Assembly: GCA_035263105.1 (NCBI GenBank)
Contig: DATFRO010000083.1
Location: 1 to 64,000, forward strand
Length of the DNA: 64,000 nucleotides
Source: DATBVX01 sp035263105
Lineage (GTDB): Bacteria > Pseudomonadota > Gammaproteobacteria > Steroidobacterales > Steroidobacteraceae
Reading direction: 5' to 3'
Shown: piece after piece, positions 23,520 through 33,083 of the stretch
How positions within the stretch are numbered: the first letter of the stretch is position 1
Layout of the letters: every line of letters starts with the position of its first letter
Position numbers and translations under genes: made by a program
The notes under the pieces: generated by a model
Seen by the model: the letters and a program-made list of their open reading frames with translations, nothing else
What the model was told of the DNA's origin: nothing
The model's database searches: none

Positions 23520-24830
23520 TCAGCGATGCATTCCCGGGGCGGCCGGCGAGGCGGCCTGGGTGTCGAGCGCACCGTTCGTCTGTGGCACCGGTGCGCGCAG
23601 GGCATCCTGCACGGCGACCTTCGCGAGCACCGCAATCGTCATGAGGTGATACGGCAGATCGAAGTAGGCGAGTCCGAGGAATATGCCGCCCACGGCGTAG
23701 CCGACGAATCCGACCTGCATCATGGCCGCGAGATCGCGCGCCCATAACAAATCGGGACGATCACGCGCTGCGCGGATCACCCAGCCGGCGGTCCGCAGCG
23801 TGAGGAAGCCCAGCAGCACAAAGAGAATGAGTCCCACGAAGCCGTGCTCGGCCAGCACCTGGAAGTAGATGCTGTGCGCGTCGTGGAAGGCTTCCGGGTC
23901 TGGCGCATAGCGGTGGAACAGGTCGCGGGTGAACGTATTGAATCCACCGCCCACCACCGGGTGATCGCTGGCGAGGTTCCACGCAAAATGCCAGGCGTTG
24001 ATGCGTCCCATGGCGGAGGAGTCTTCGGTGTACTCGCCGATGGTGCCCATGCGTTCCATCCACTTCTCGGGCATGAACGAGGTCGCCAGCACGGCGGTGA
24101 GAAACAGCGGGATCCCGAACATCAACTTGTGACGGCTCTTCAGCCACAGCATCAACACCATCACCGCGCCGCCGACCAGCGCGCCGCGCGAATAGGAGCC
24201 GACGATCGCGAACGCCGAAAGCACCATGCCGACAATCAGGCCGCCGCGCACCCAGCGGTTACGCGACTGCGTTTGCAGGTAGCGCATCAGCGGAACGATC
24301 ATCAGGAGGGCGAGCGCGAGCTCGTTGTTGCCTTCGATGAAACTGCCCGGCGGACCCCACACGCGGTACACACCGCCGGTTGCCGCGGTGAACAGTCCGC
24401 CCTTGATGCCGAAGAAGCCGATCGAGGCGACGATCACCCACGTGAGCTGATTCAGCTTCTCGCGCGAACCCATCAGGAGCAGCGTCGCCAGGATCATGGC
24501 CTGCACCTTGATGCTGCGTTCCCATCCGAGCTCCGCACTTACGGGATTGAGCGCAAAGAAGGTCGTGACGCAGGTCCACAGCGCCCACATCAACCAGACG
24601 ACGGTCACCGGGGTCCAGGGAAAGCGCACCTTCTCCCTGCTGAACAGCAGGCCCACAAAGGTCGCTCCGGCCGCGACCTGCACGAAGGGAAACGCGTAGG
24701 CGAAGCCCCAGGTCATGCGATGCGGATTCATGTAGCCGAGCCACGACCAGACCAGCAGGCCGATGCTCGGCCGCGCGATCATGAACGGTATCGCGCCGAA
24801 AACCAGGATGGTCAGGAGGATGTCACGCAC
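23520..24830 (-). CDS. Putative O-glycosylation ligase/Wzy-like protein, exosortase A-associated
   Basis: This 436-residue integral membrane protein has about ten or more hydrophobic helices. Between them lie the family hallmarks FIEGNNELALALLMIVPLM and VGGGFNTFTRDLFHRY. The periplasmic loop HDAHSIYFQVLAEHGFVGL resembles the Wzy_C O-antigen ligase core. The N-terminal third (YMNPHRMTWGFAYAFPF) matches the DUF5935 region of TIGR03097. It would polymerise or transfer lipid-linked glycan in the periplasm, possibly to exosortase-processed proteins. It follows the glycosyltransferase gene by nine bases within the main operon. Confidence 0.9.
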   Translation of the reverse strand: MRDILLTILVFGAIPFMIARPSIGLLVWSWLGYMNPHRMTWGFAYAFPFVQVAAGATFVGLLFSREKVRFPWTPVTVVWLMWALWTCVTTFFALNPVSAELGWERSIKVQAMILATLLLMGSREKLNQLTWVIVASIGFFGIKGGLFTAATGGVYRVWGPPGSFIEGNNELALALLMIVPLMRYLQTQSRNRWVRGGLIVGMVLSAFAIVGSYSRGALVGGAVMVLMLWLKSRHKLMFGIPLFLTAVLATSFMPEKWMERMGTIGEYTEDSSAMGRINAWHFAWNLASDHPVVGGGFNTFTRDLFHRYAPDPEAFHDAHSIYFQVLAEHGFVGLILFVLLGFLTLRTAGWVIRAARDRPDLLWARDLAAMMQVGFVGYAVGGIFLGLAYFDLPYHLMTIAVLAKVAVQDALRAPVPQTNGALDTQAASPAAPGMHR

Positions 24831-24839
24831 TGCGACCGC

Positions 24840-26030
24840 TCACTCGTGCATCGCTCGCCGCCGCCACGCCCGTCCGCCGCTGGCGCGAGCGCTGATCAGC
24901 TTGCCGGCGAGCGTCTCGATTCTCGCCGCGTTGGCGGACCAGGTCAGGTCTCGCTCGGCGATCGTCGCCCGCGCGCGCCGCCCGATTCGCTCACGTAACG
25001 CGGGATCGCGACACAGGCGCTCCACCGCGGCGATCATTGCAGGCGCATCGCCGGGAGCGAACAGCAGCGCGTTGTCCTCATGAGTGAGGATCTCCCGGAT
25101 GTTGGGTCGGTCCGGAGCGACGATCGCACGCCCCATCGCCAGGTACTCGAACAGCTTCAGGGGCGATGCGTATTCCACCACTTCCGGCTGCAGCGCGACG
25201 TCGAAAGCGGCGACGTGCGAGGCAACCTGTGCACGCGGCACGATACCGGTGACACGCACGCGCGCGACGACCCCGGCCTCCTCGGCCCGACGCTCCACTT
25301 CGCTTCGCGCCGGGCCATCGCCGACGAGCAGCAGGAAGCGATCGGGACTGCGGGCGACCACGGTGACGAGGTCGTTGAGTCCGTGCCAGCCGCGCATGAA
25401 TCCGGTGAACCCGAGCACCGTGTGGCCGTCCACACCCAGCCGCTGCTGCGCCCGTTCCGTGGGCTCGATTTCGCCGAACTTGTCGAGGTCGATGCCGTTC
25501 GGCACGACGTGGAGACGATCGGCTGATACGCCCGCGGCCACGATCCGCTCCGCCAACACTCGCGTTACGGCGAGCACCGCGTCCGCGTTACGCCAGGCGA
25601 AGCGCTCGCTCCAGCGCGCCAGGCGGTGCAGACGAATGCCGCCATAGGCGCTGCGTTCCTCGAGGAGCGGCGCATTCACCTCCAGCAGGATCGGCAGGCG
25701 CAGGAGCTTGCTGGCCCACAGGCCAGCGACGAAGTAGAGGTTGTAGCGCTCGTAGATGAAATCCGGGCGCCAGCGCCACGCGGCCCAGAGGATGCGCACG
25801 AGCGCGATGGCGTTGTAGGAAAACTCGAGCAACTCGTACGCGAAGTGCGGCACCAGGCGCTTGAGGCGCGCCACCACGCCGCCCTCGAATCCAAACTGCT
25901 GCGCATGCAGTCCGCTCGGTCCCACGACCTTCACGTCGTGACCCCGGGCGCGCAGTGCGGCAATGATCTCCTCGATGTGCACGGCCTGGCCGTCGTTCGA
26001 GGCGATGCGGTGATGGTAGAGAACGCGCAT
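24840..26030 (-). CDS. Glycosyltransferase family 4, exosortase-associated
   Basis: This 396-residue GT-B enzyme begins MRVLYHHRIASNDGQAVHIE, an opening I associate with EPS-locus family 4 glycosyltransferases. The donor domain shows VLGFTGFMRGWHGLNDLVTV and the retaining motif EVVEYASPLKLFEYLAMGRA. The ATG at 26030 shares one base with the stop of the upstream glycosyltransferase gene (TGATG), which fixes the start over a longer Arg-rich frame. It is cytoplasmic or peripheral. Donor and acceptor are unknown. The O-ligase gene follows nine bases downstream. Confidence 0.9.
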   Translation of the reverse strand: MRVLYHHRIASNDGQAVHIEEIIAALRARGHDVKVVGPSGLHAQQFGFEGGVVARLKRLVPHFAYELLEFSYNAIALVRILWAAWRWRPDFIYERYNLYFVAGLWASKLLRLPILLEVNAPLLEERSAYGGIRLHRLARWSERFAWRNADAVLAVTRVLAERIVAAGVSADRLHVVPNGIDLDKFGEIEPTERAQQRLGVDGHTVLGFTGFMRGWHGLNDLVTVVARSPDRFLLLVGDGPARSEVERRAEEAGVVARVRVTGIVPRAQVASHVAAFDVALQPEVVEYASPLKLFEYLAMGRAIVAPDRPNIREILTHEDNALLFAPGDAPAMIAAVERLCRDPALRERIGRRARATIAERDLTWSANAARIETLAGKLISARASGGRAWRRRAMHE

Positions 26031-27205
26031 CAGGTGCCCTGGGCGGCCAGGCCGCGAAACAGATCGCCGAGGGCGCCGACGGTGGCGTCCCATGAGAATG
26101 CTTCGACGTGCTTGCGCAGGCTCATGCTATCGACGTGGTTCGCTCGCAGGGCCGCGACCGCGCTGCATATTGCCTGCGGCGTGCGCTCCGTGAGAAGAGT
26201 GCCCGACACGCCGTTCACCAGGATCTCGGAAACTCCGCCCACGTCAGTCGCAATCACCGGCGTGCCACAAGCGAGCGCTTCCAGCACCACGTTGGGCATT
26301 CCCTCCGACTGCGAGGCGAGAATCAGGACGTCGGCAGCGCGGTAGTGTTCGCGCACCATCGGCGGCGCCAGGGCGCCGGTAAACCGCACTCGATCCGTAA
26401 CGCCGCATTCGCGGGCGACTGTTTCCAGCTGGCCGCGCAGCGGGCCTTCGCCGACGATGATCAGTCCCGCATCGGGCATCAGCGCCAGCGCGCGGATCAC
26501 GAGTTCATGTCCCTTGCCGGCGACCAGGCGGCCGACTGACAGCAGTGTGAAGCGCTCGCAGCCGATGGCCCGCCGGGCCGCCTCGCGGTCGGCCGGCGAG
26601 AAAAAATCCAGGTCCACTCCATTGCGAAGGGTGCGTACCTTGTCCGCGGGAGCGCCCAGCTCCAGCAATCGACGACGCAGCGCCTCGCTCACCGTGATGA
26701 CCACGGCACTCTGGCGCACCGCCCAGAGGATCATGCGTCTCGGCCAGGGCAGGTTGCCGATCACGTTGATGTCGCTGCCGCGCGCGGTGATGACGAGCGG
26801 ACGCCGGGTGCGTTGCGCCAGGATCGCCGCCGCGACTCCGTCGGGATAAACATAGTGCGCATCGATCACCGAAAATCCCGGCGCGCGGCCGATCGCCCGT
26901 ACCGTGCCGAGCGTCGCCTGCGCCAGCGCCAGCGGCTGAATCGACATGCCGACCTTTGGCAGCATCGGGTAACGCGGATGCCACACATCGAGTCCATTGC
27001 GCTCCTCGTGCTGCGGGACGCGTGCAAAGCGCGCGTACTTCCCGAACATGCGATGGCGCGCGGGAAACCAGGGCACGGGCGCCACCACGGTCGCGCCCAC
27101 GCCTCCCGCAGCCACCAATCGACGCAGCCTTTGCTCGACGAACAGGCCGTGCTGCGGCATTTCTGCGTTGGGATACAGGCTGCTGAAAGTCAGGATCTTC
27201 ACCAC
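26030..27205 (-). CDS. Glycosyltransferase family 4
   Basis: This 391-residue GT-B glycosyltransferase starts MVKILTFSSLYPNAEMPQHG. The central part has VVITVSEALRRRLLELG and VRTLRNGVDLDFF, followed by TLLSVGRLVAGKGHELVIRA and EGMPNVVLEALACGTPVIAT, all conserved in family 4 (retaining, nucleotide-sugar dependent). No membrane helix is visible. It follows the amidotransferase gene by 22 bases and overlaps the next glycosyltransferase by one base. It should add one residue to the EPS repeat unit. Confidence 0.92.
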   Translation of the reverse strand: MVKILTFSSLYPNAEMPQHGLFVEQRLRRLVAAGGVGATVVAPVPWFPARHRMFGKYARFARVPQHEERNGLDVWHPRYPMLPKVGMSIQPLALAQATLGTVRAIGRAPGFSVIDAHYVYPDGVAAAILAQRTRRPLVITARGSDINVIGNLPWPRRMILWAVRQSAVVITVSEALRRRLLELGAPADKVRTLRNGVDLDFFSPADREAARRAIGCERFTLLSVGRLVAGKGHELVIRALALMPDAGLIIVGEGPLRGQLETVARECGVTDRVRFTGALAPPMVREHYRAADVLILASQSEGMPNVVLEALACGTPVIATDVGGVSEILVNGVSGTLLTERTPQAICSAVAALRANHVDSMSLRKHVEAFSWDATVGALGDLFRGLAAQGT

Positions 27206-27227
27206 GTGCCGCGGCCCTGGTGGCAGC

Positions 27228-29123
27228 TCAGCCTGCCAGCCGCAGGCGCAGAAACCCCTCGAACATCAGCAGCGCCCAGAGTGACGCGCTGTGATCGCGC
27301 GTGCCGTTGATGTGCTGACTGACCAGCCGACGCAACGGCGCGGGCTCGAAAATGCCCGCTTCGGCGAGGCTCCCCTCGAGCAACGCCCGCTGCATGCGCT
27401 CTCGCAGCGGCCCGCGCAGCCAGCGAGCAAGCGGCACCGCAAATCCCATCTTGGGCCGATACATGATGTCCGTCGGCAGAAAACCACGCAGGCTGTCCTT
27501 GAAGATCGCCTTGCCCTCTCCCGCCCGCAGCTTCAGGTCGGCCGGGAGCGAGGCCGCCCACTCGACCAGGGTGTAGTCGAGTATCGGGCCGCGCACTTCG
27601 AGCGAATGCGCCATGCTCGCGCGGTCCACCTTGACCAGGATGTCTCCCGGCAGGTAGGTCATGAAGTCCAGGTACTGCACGAACGACAGCGGATGATCGG
27701 TGGGCGCATCGGCGCAATGACGCGCGAACGTATCGAGCGCCCGGTATCCGTTGAGCTGGCGCAGGAAGTCGGCGCTGTAGAGCCCGAGTCGCAGGTAGTC
27801 CGGTGTGAAGGAAACCGAGTGGAAGTACGCCGCCATCGAGTCCCGCGCCAGCGCCTGGAACGTCGACTTGGCGCGCAGCGGCCGCGGCGCCCAGTCGAGC
27901 TTGGGATAGACCGCACCCAACGCGCCGAACAGCGGCCCGCGCAATGCTTGCGGCAGGAGCCGGCGCAGATGCTCTTCGCGCATGTGCCAGCGATAGCGTC
28001 GATAGCCGGCGAACGTTTCGTCACCGCCATCGCCCGACAGGGCCACCGTGACGCGCTTGCGCGCCAACTGGCACACGCGGTAGGTCGGGATCGCCGAACT
28101 GTCGGCGAAGGGTTCGTCGTAGACCTTCACCAGCGTATCGAGCAGATCGTAGTCATCGACCTCGACCTGCTCGACGTGATGGCGCGTGTGGTACTGGTCG
28201 GCCACGACCTTGGCGTACGCGGCCTCGTTGTATTCCGGATCGCCGAAGGAGATCGAGCACGTGTTGACCGGATCCGCCGAGAGCCCCGCCATCATCGCCA
28301 CGACGGCGCTCGAGTCGACGCCACCCGACAGGAATGCTCCGAGCGGCACTTCCGACATCAGGCGGATGCGCGTGGCCTCGCGCAATCGCGCCACCAATTC
28401 TTCCGCGACCGCGCCCTCATCGCGCGGTGCGTGCCCATTGAAGCTCAGGTTCCAGTAGCGTCGCGGGGTGGCGAGGGGCTCGCCACGCTTGATCATGAGC
28501 GTGTGCCCCGGGGCGAGCTTCGACACGTTCGCGAGGATGCACTTCGGATCGGGCACATAGCCCAACGCCAGGTAGTCCTCGACCGCTGTTGGGTCCAGGC
28601 GGCGCGATACCCGCGGGTCGACCAGGAGCGCCTTGAGCTCGGAGGCGAACAACAGCTCGCCGCCAGGCAGGAGTGAGTAGTAGAGCGGTTTCTTGCCCAG
28701 GCGATCGCGCGCCAGGAACAGCGTCTCGCGATTCCGATCCCAGATCGCGAATGCGAACATGCCATTGAGCCGATCGACGCAGCGCTCGCCCCACTCCTCC
28801 CAGGCATGCACGATGACTTCGGTGTCCGAGTGAGTGCGAAAGCGATGACCCGCATCGCTCAGTTCGCGCACCAGCGGCGGATAGTTGTAGATCTCGCCGT
28901 TGAAAATGATGATCACCGAGCCGTCTTCGTTGGCGAGCGGCTGCTGGCCGGTCGACAGATCGATGATGGCGAGCCGCCGGTGGCCGAGCGCGACGCCGGG
29001 CTCGAAGTGCTCGCCGCCCTCGTCCGGTCCACGATGCAGCAGCGCCTGCATCATGTTGCGCAACAGTTGACGATCGGGTTCGCCGCGACCGCGGGTATCA
29101 AAGATTCCGGCTATTCCACACAT
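27228..29123 (-). CDS. XrtA/PEP-CTERM system-associated amidotransferase (asparagine synthase family)
   Basis: This 631-residue protein is a complete class II amidotransferase. It begins MCGIAGIFD, so Cys2 is the glutaminase nucleophile. IIIFNGEIYNYPPLVREL and DRLGKKPLYY complete the glutaminase domain. The synthetase domain has FLSGGVDSSAVVAMMA, VYDEPFADSSAIPT and LSGDGGDETFAGYRRYRW. It matches TIGR03108. It would use glutamine nitrogen to amidate a carboxylate, perhaps a uronic acid or aminoacyl group of the EPS; this is inference. Gaps are three bases to the upstream gene and 22 to the downstream gene. Unlike the paralogue at 20655-22523, it keeps every catalytic motif. Confidence 0.95.
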   Translation of the reverse strand: MCGIAGIFDTRGRGEPDRQLLRNMMQALLHRGPDEGGEHFEPGVALGHRRLAIIDLSTGQQPLANEDGSVIIIFNGEIYNYPPLVRELSDAGHRFRTHSDTEVIVHAWEEWGERCVDRLNGMFAFAIWDRNRETLFLARDRLGKKPLYYSLLPGGELLFASELKALLVDPRVSRRLDPTAVEDYLALGYVPDPKCILANVSKLAPGHTLMIKRGEPLATPRRYWNLSFNGHAPRDEGAVAEELVARLREATRIRLMSEVPLGAFLSGGVDSSAVVAMMAGLSADPVNTCSISFGDPEYNEAAYAKVVADQYHTRHHVEQVEVDDYDLLDTLVKVYDEPFADSSAIPTYRVCQLARKRVTVALSGDGGDETFAGYRRYRWHMREEHLRRLLPQALRGPLFGALGAVYPKLDWAPRPLRAKSTFQALARDSMAAYFHSVSFTPDYLRLGLYSADFLRQLNGYRALDTFARHCADAPTDHPLSFVQYLDFMTYLPGDILVKVDRASMAHSLEVRGPILDYTLVEWAASLPADLKLRAGEGKAIFKDSLRGFLPTDIMYRPKMGFAVPLARWLRGPLRERMQRALLEGSLAEAGIFEPAPLRRLVSQHINGTRDHSASLWALLMFEGFLRLRLAG

Positions 29124-29126
29124 ACC

Positions 29127-30278
29127 TTATGCCTGTTGACCCAGGACTCGCTCGTAGACCTCGAGATAGCGCTGCACCATGTTGCCCAGGCTGAATTCCC
29201 GTTCCACCCGTTGCCGGCCGGCGCTGCCGTGACGTCGACGCAGCGACGCGTCGGTCACGTAGCGTCGCAACTGCTCGCACATCGACAGCGCGTCATTCGG
29301 CGCACTCAACAGCCCGGTGACCTCATGCTGTACCAGTTCCGGGTTGCCCCCGACCGCGGTGGCGACCACCGGCAAACCGCTCGCCATGGCTTCGAGGATC
29401 GTGTTGGAAATGCCTTCGTTCAACGATGGCAACACGAACACGTCCAGTCCCTGCAGCAGCCGGTCGATGTCGGCGCGTCCACCGCTCAGCCACACCTGCT
29501 TCGACAGCCCCGCCCGGCTCACCCGCTCCTCACAGGCTTGGCGCTGTGATCCATCGCCGATCATCACCAGCCTGAGGCGTCCCGCGATAGCGGGTTCGCT
29601 CCCCAGGAGCCGTTCGAATGCCTCGAGCAGCAACATCGGATTCTTGACCGGCTCCATGCGACCCACGGTCCCGATGATGATGTCATCAGGCCCCGCAAAG
29701 CCGGGGACGGGCAGCGCCGCGCGTCCTGATTGGCCGGGCCGGAAGCGCTGCGCGTCCACGCCGCTGTAGATCTGCGTTGTCTTGGCCGGTCGCACGCCGA
29801 TACTCGCCTCGAGCCAGCGCGTCAGGTCCTGCGACATCGTAATGTAGTGCGATACCACGTGACGTGTCGCACGGCGCAATGCGTTGTAGCGACGGTTGCT
29901 GCCGTCGAGGTCGATCACGTCCCAGCCGTGCTCGCCATGGACGCGCCCTCGCACCCCGGCCAAAGCTGCCACCCACTGGCTCTCGAGAGTCCCGAGGTTA
30001 CGGGTGTGAACAATATCCGGCTCCAGGCGTCGCAGCAGGCGCCAAAGGCGCCAGTGCACGGCCGGGTCCTGGCCGGCGCGCTTGTTGAGTGAACAGACCT
30101 CGACATCGCTGCGCGCAATGCGATTGCGAAATTCCGAGGCCGTCGTCAGGCAGATGATCGCGTGCTGGAAGCGCTCCGCCGGCATATGGTTGATCAGGTT
30201 GATCAGCCCGTTCTCCAGCCCACCGACATCCAGGCGATGAATGATGTGGGCGATCAACGGCCGGCGCGACGTGCTCAT
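29127..30278 (-). CDS. PEP-CTERM/XrtA system glycosyltransferase, TIGR03088-like
   Basis: This 383-residue family 4 glycosyltransferase opens LIAHIIHRLDVGGLENGLIN, the hallmark of this exosortase-associated group. Other motifs are HTRNLGTLESQWVAALAG, GEHGWDVIDLDGSNRRYN, IIGTVGRMEPVKNPMLLLEA and ISNTILEAMASGLPVVATAV. It would act on the cytoplasmic face. Its ATG overlaps the xrtA-epsI stop by four bases, so translation is coupled. It is present in most XrtA loci I know of, always near the exosortase. Confidence 0.94.
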   Translation of the reverse strand: MSTSRRPLIAHIIHRLDVGGLENGLINLINHMPAERFQHAIICLTTASEFRNRIARSDVEVCSLNKRAGQDPAVHWRLWRLLRRLEPDIVHTRNLGTLESQWVAALAGVRGRVHGEHGWDVIDLDGSNRRYNALRRATRHVVSHYITMSQDLTRWLEASIGVRPAKTTQIYSGVDAQRFRPGQSGRAALPVPGFAGPDDIIIGTVGRMEPVKNPMLLLEAFERLLGSEPAIAGRLRLVMIGDGSQRQACEERVSRAGLSKQVWLSGGRADIDRLLQGLDVFVLPSLNEGISNTILEAMASGLPVVATAVGGNPELVQHEVTGLLSAPNDALSMCEQLRRYVTDASLRRRHGSAGRQRVEREFSLGNMVQRYLEVYERVLGQQA

Positions 30279-31843
30279 CTGCCACCCGGGCCGCAGCCAA
30301 AGTTGTCGGCGGCCGCGCGCACCACGGCATCGCGCTGCACGCTGACGAAATCACTCAGCGTCTGAAGCGCAACTTCCTCGGAACGTTCGTTGGCACTGAC
30401 TGCGACCAGCGCGGAGTTCGTGGTCACACCGTGCAGCAGCGCCCAGGCCTGGCGGGCTTTGCCCTCGTAGGGGTTCGCGACCGACACGCCGTCGATGAGA
30501 AACCAATAGAGCACCCAGCGCGGACCCACGCTCGGCGGGGCGCCCGCCAGCCGCGCAGTCATCGAGGAGTTGCCCGCGCCGACCTCGACCACGCGTTCCT
30601 GCGGCACGAGCTGTGTGTTGCCGCCGAAGATGCGGTTCTCATCACTGATGAGTTCACTGCCGGGGCGCGGCCGACGTCCGTAGACCGCAACGTGCAGGTC
30701 CACACCGCGTGGGCCGTCGACATAGCGGCCCCGCATCCTCGCGACGGCGCCCTGGTAAGCGGGCTCCCACGGGTCAGCGATGGCTTCGGGTCCACTCCAG
30801 GAAGCGATCCCGGCCGGCAGGCACCGGGCGCCGGCATCGTTCGACAGTGCGAGCTGGGCTCGCGAGTCACGCTGGTCAACTGCCACGAACAGGCTCACCA
30901 GCGCGACATACAGGAGCAGCGAGATCGCGGGTTGCCATGAGCGGTGCACCGGAGCTGCCGCTTCGCTGTCCCGCTCCTCGCCGGCTCCACCCGTGACCGG
31001 GGCCGGATCCCGGAACTTGTTCCCGACATAGAACATGAGCAGCATCACGAGCCCGAAGAACAGCCACCCGTAGATGATGTGATCGATCCCAACCGCAATG
31101 CGCATGTTGCTGAGGTGCGCGATCATGACGATGCCGTAGGCCCGTATGCCGTTCGCGATGATCGGCACGACGAACGCGCAGGCGATGAATGCCGCACGCC
31201 GGCGCCAGCTGTGATACGCGAGCCACGCGAACAAGGTGCCGGTCGCAAGCGATGCCGACAGGTAGCGCACTCCGCTGCACGCTTTCGCGACCAGGAATTG
31301 CCCACCGGAGGTCGTGAAGTAAAACCCTTCGCGGAACACAGGTACGCCTGACAGCCGCAGCGCATGCACGGTGAAGTCCGCGGTGAACTGCGTCAGCCAC
31401 GGCACCAGCGCTTCGCCGAACGGTACGGCGAACACCAGGAATGCCAGCGGAAAGGCAATAGCGCGCGCCAGCTTGCGACCCAGCACGCCCCACACCAGCA
31501 GCGGCAGCAGCAACACGGCCGCGGCCTGCTCGACCACCGCCACATCCACTGCGCGCGCGAGCATCCAGGTGGCGCAACAGGGGATTACACCTGCGATCGC
31601 CAGGGCGTCTGGCTTGATCGGGATCCGCCGCAGATGAGCGCGCTGACGCCAGACCAGCCAGGCGCTGATCGGCCCGATCAGCCATCCATGCGCATAGGTA
31701 CCCCCTGCGGACCACAGGCGCGCCAGCGACAGCAGTGTGGGCCACATGAGGATTCCCCAGGCCACCACCACGGCCAGGGCGATCGCGAGCCGGCGCGAGA
31801 ACCGCACGGTGGCGAAGGGACGTGTCGATGCTTCGTCGTGCAT
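30275..31843 (-). CDS. xrtA: Exosortase A fused to EpsI domain
   Basis: This 522-residue membrane protein is the cysteine transpeptidase-like enzyme that cleaves PEP-CTERM tails. About eight helices span residues 18-275. The catalytic triad is visible: Cys189 in AKACSGVRYLSA, Arg234 in IIANGIRAYG and His255 in GIDHIIYGW. After a Pro/Gly/Glu-rich linker a further helix (ISLLLYVALVSLFVAV) anchors a periplasmic EpsI domain (about 300-522) ending with LLHGVTTNSALVAV. The fusion of exosortase and EpsI is a known arrangement. The ATG at 31843 lies four bases after the glycosyltransferase stop. A longer frame upstream is only the antisense-biased continuation. No full-length protein in this window carries a PEP-CTERM tail, so its substrates lie elsewhere. 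Confidence 0.96.
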   Translation of the reverse strand: MHDEASTRPFATVRFSRRLAIALAVVVAWGILMWPTLLSLARLWSAGGTYAHGWLIGPISAWLVWRQRAHLRRIPIKPDALAIAGVIPCCATWMLARAVDVAVVEQAAAVLLLPLLVWGVLGRKLARAIAFPLAFLVFAVPFGEALVPWLTQFTADFTVHALRLSGVPVFREGFYFTTSGGQFLVAKACSGVRYLSASLATGTLFAWLAYHSWRRRAAFIACAFVVPIIANGIRAYGIVMIAHLSNMRIAVGIDHIIYGWLFFGLVMLLMFYVGNKFRDPAPVTGGAGEERDSEAAAPVHRSWQPAISLLLYVALVSLFVAVDQRDSRAQLALSNDAGARCLPAGIASWSGPEAIADPWEPAYQGAVARMRGRYVDGPRGVDLHVAVYGRRPRPGSELISDENRIFGGNTQLVPQERVVEVGAGNSSMTARLAGAPPSVGPRWVLYWFLIDGVSVANPYEGKARQAWALLHGVTTNSALVAVSANERSEEVALQTLSDFVSVQRDAVVRAAADNFGCGPGGR

Positions 31844-31847
31844 GAGC

Positions 31848-33083
31848 TCACATCGAACGTGAACTGACGGTGCGGGGTTCGGCCGCCGCGCCTGCCACGA
31901 TCCGCAGGAAGCTCTCCTGTTGGCGGGCCCAATCGAAATGTTCGAGCACGAAGTTGCGATTGGCTTGCGAGAAGGGTGGCGGCCGGCGTTGCAGCAAGGC
32001 TGCGACGCGCGCGGCGAAACCCGCCGGACCGTCCTCCACGTACACGTGCTCGGGCGGCGGAATATCCAGCCCGGCAACGGCTGCGCTGGTCGCAACGATG
32101 TGCCTGCCCATGGCCATCGCCTCGAGAACCTTGTTCTGCACGCCACGCGCGATGCGCAGCGGCGCTACCGCCGCGCACGCGTGCTGCAGATAGGGTCGCA
32201 CATCAGGCACTCGTCCCGTTACGCGGATGCCTTCCAGGCGCGCGAGGCGCTGGACCGCGGGCGGAGGATTCGAACCGACGATATAGAACCAGCTGTCCGC
32301 CTGGGTCTTGCGGATCAGCGGCAGGATCTCGTGCGCGAACCAGGTCACCGCCTCGATGTTGGCCCAGTAGTCCATCGCGCCCGTGAACACGATGGCGCGC
32401 TGCTCCGGAGCGAAGGGGCTCGCCAGCGCAGCAGCGGGATCGAAGTAGCGGATATCCACGCCGTTTCCCACGCTGCCGATCCGCTCACCGGCGAGCCGCG
32501 TCAGGCGCTGGAACAACCCGGCTTCCTGGGCCGAAACGAATACGCTCGCATCGAATCGTTGAGCGAGATCCTGTTCGCTGCGACACAGTCGTGCGGACTC
32601 GCGACGATAGATCCAGTCCAGGGGCCAGCCCCGGCGCGCCGCGTATTGCGCCCACTTGTCGGAATCGACGTCGCAGAAGTCGATGATGCAACGCATGCCG
32701 TCAGCCGCAGCACGGTCGACGAACTGAGCCATCGACGAAGAAAACACCACGACGCGATCGACCCGGCCGGAGCGCAGGATCTTCTCGACCCAGCCGCGCA
32801 GGCCGCGGTCGGAGTAATAGGCGAGCGTCAGCGGGTCGCCCGTCAGCAGACCGCGAGCACTCCAGAGGCGGCGCAGCGTCGGCCGCAAGCGAGCGACATA
32901 GGCGTCCGCACACTGGCTGCGCAATTCGGGGACGAAGGCCTGGTCCTCGTGCGCGTCGACAAAAGTCGCGACGTAGACCTCATGATCGCGCCGCAACGCC
33001 TGCAGCCAATGGTAGGAGCGGATCTTGTCGCCCTTGTTTGGCGGCAACGGAATGCGATGTGTGAGGAAAAGAACGCCGCTCAT
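31848..33083 (-). CDS. PEP-CTERM/XrtA system glycosyltransferase, TIGR03087-like
   Basis: This 411-residue glycosyltransferase starts MSGVLFLTHRIPLPPNKGDK, which is diagnostic of the exosortase-associated family stp1. Further motifs are CIIDFCDVDSDKWAQYA, IVFTGAMDYWANIEAVTWFA and ARGVQNKVLEAMAMGRHIVA. It is a GT-B enzyme acting in the cytoplasm. The ATG at 33083 overlaps the stop of the FemAB gene by four bases. It directly precedes xrtA. The specific sugar is unknown. Confidence 0.94.
   Translation of the reverse strand: MSGVLFLTHRIPLPPNKGDKIRSYHWLQALRRDHEVYVATFVDAHEDQAFVPELRSQCADAYVARLRPTLRRLWSARGLLTGDPLTLAYYSDRGLRGWVEKILRSGRVDRVVVFSSSMAQFVDRAAADGMRCIIDFCDVDSDKWAQYAARRGWPLDWIYRRESARLCRSEQDLAQRFDASVFVSAQEAGLFQRLTRLAGERIGSVGNGVDIRYFDPAAALASPFAPEQRAIVFTGAMDYWANIEAVTWFAHEILPLIRKTQADSWFYIVGSNPPPAVQRLARLEGIRVTGRVPDVRPYLQHACAAVAPLRIARGVQNKVLEAMAMGRHIVATSAAVAGLDIPPPEHVYVEDGPAGFAARVAALLQRRPPPFSQANRNFVLEHFDWARQQESFLRIVAGAAAEPRTVSSRSM

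Noticed and set aside
32268..32280. GATTCGAACCGAC resembling a tRNA T-arm inside the TIGR03087-like glycosyltransferase gene
   Set aside because: No acceptor, D or anticodon arm surrounds it, and it lies in a well-conserved coding region; a chance match rather than an attachment site.
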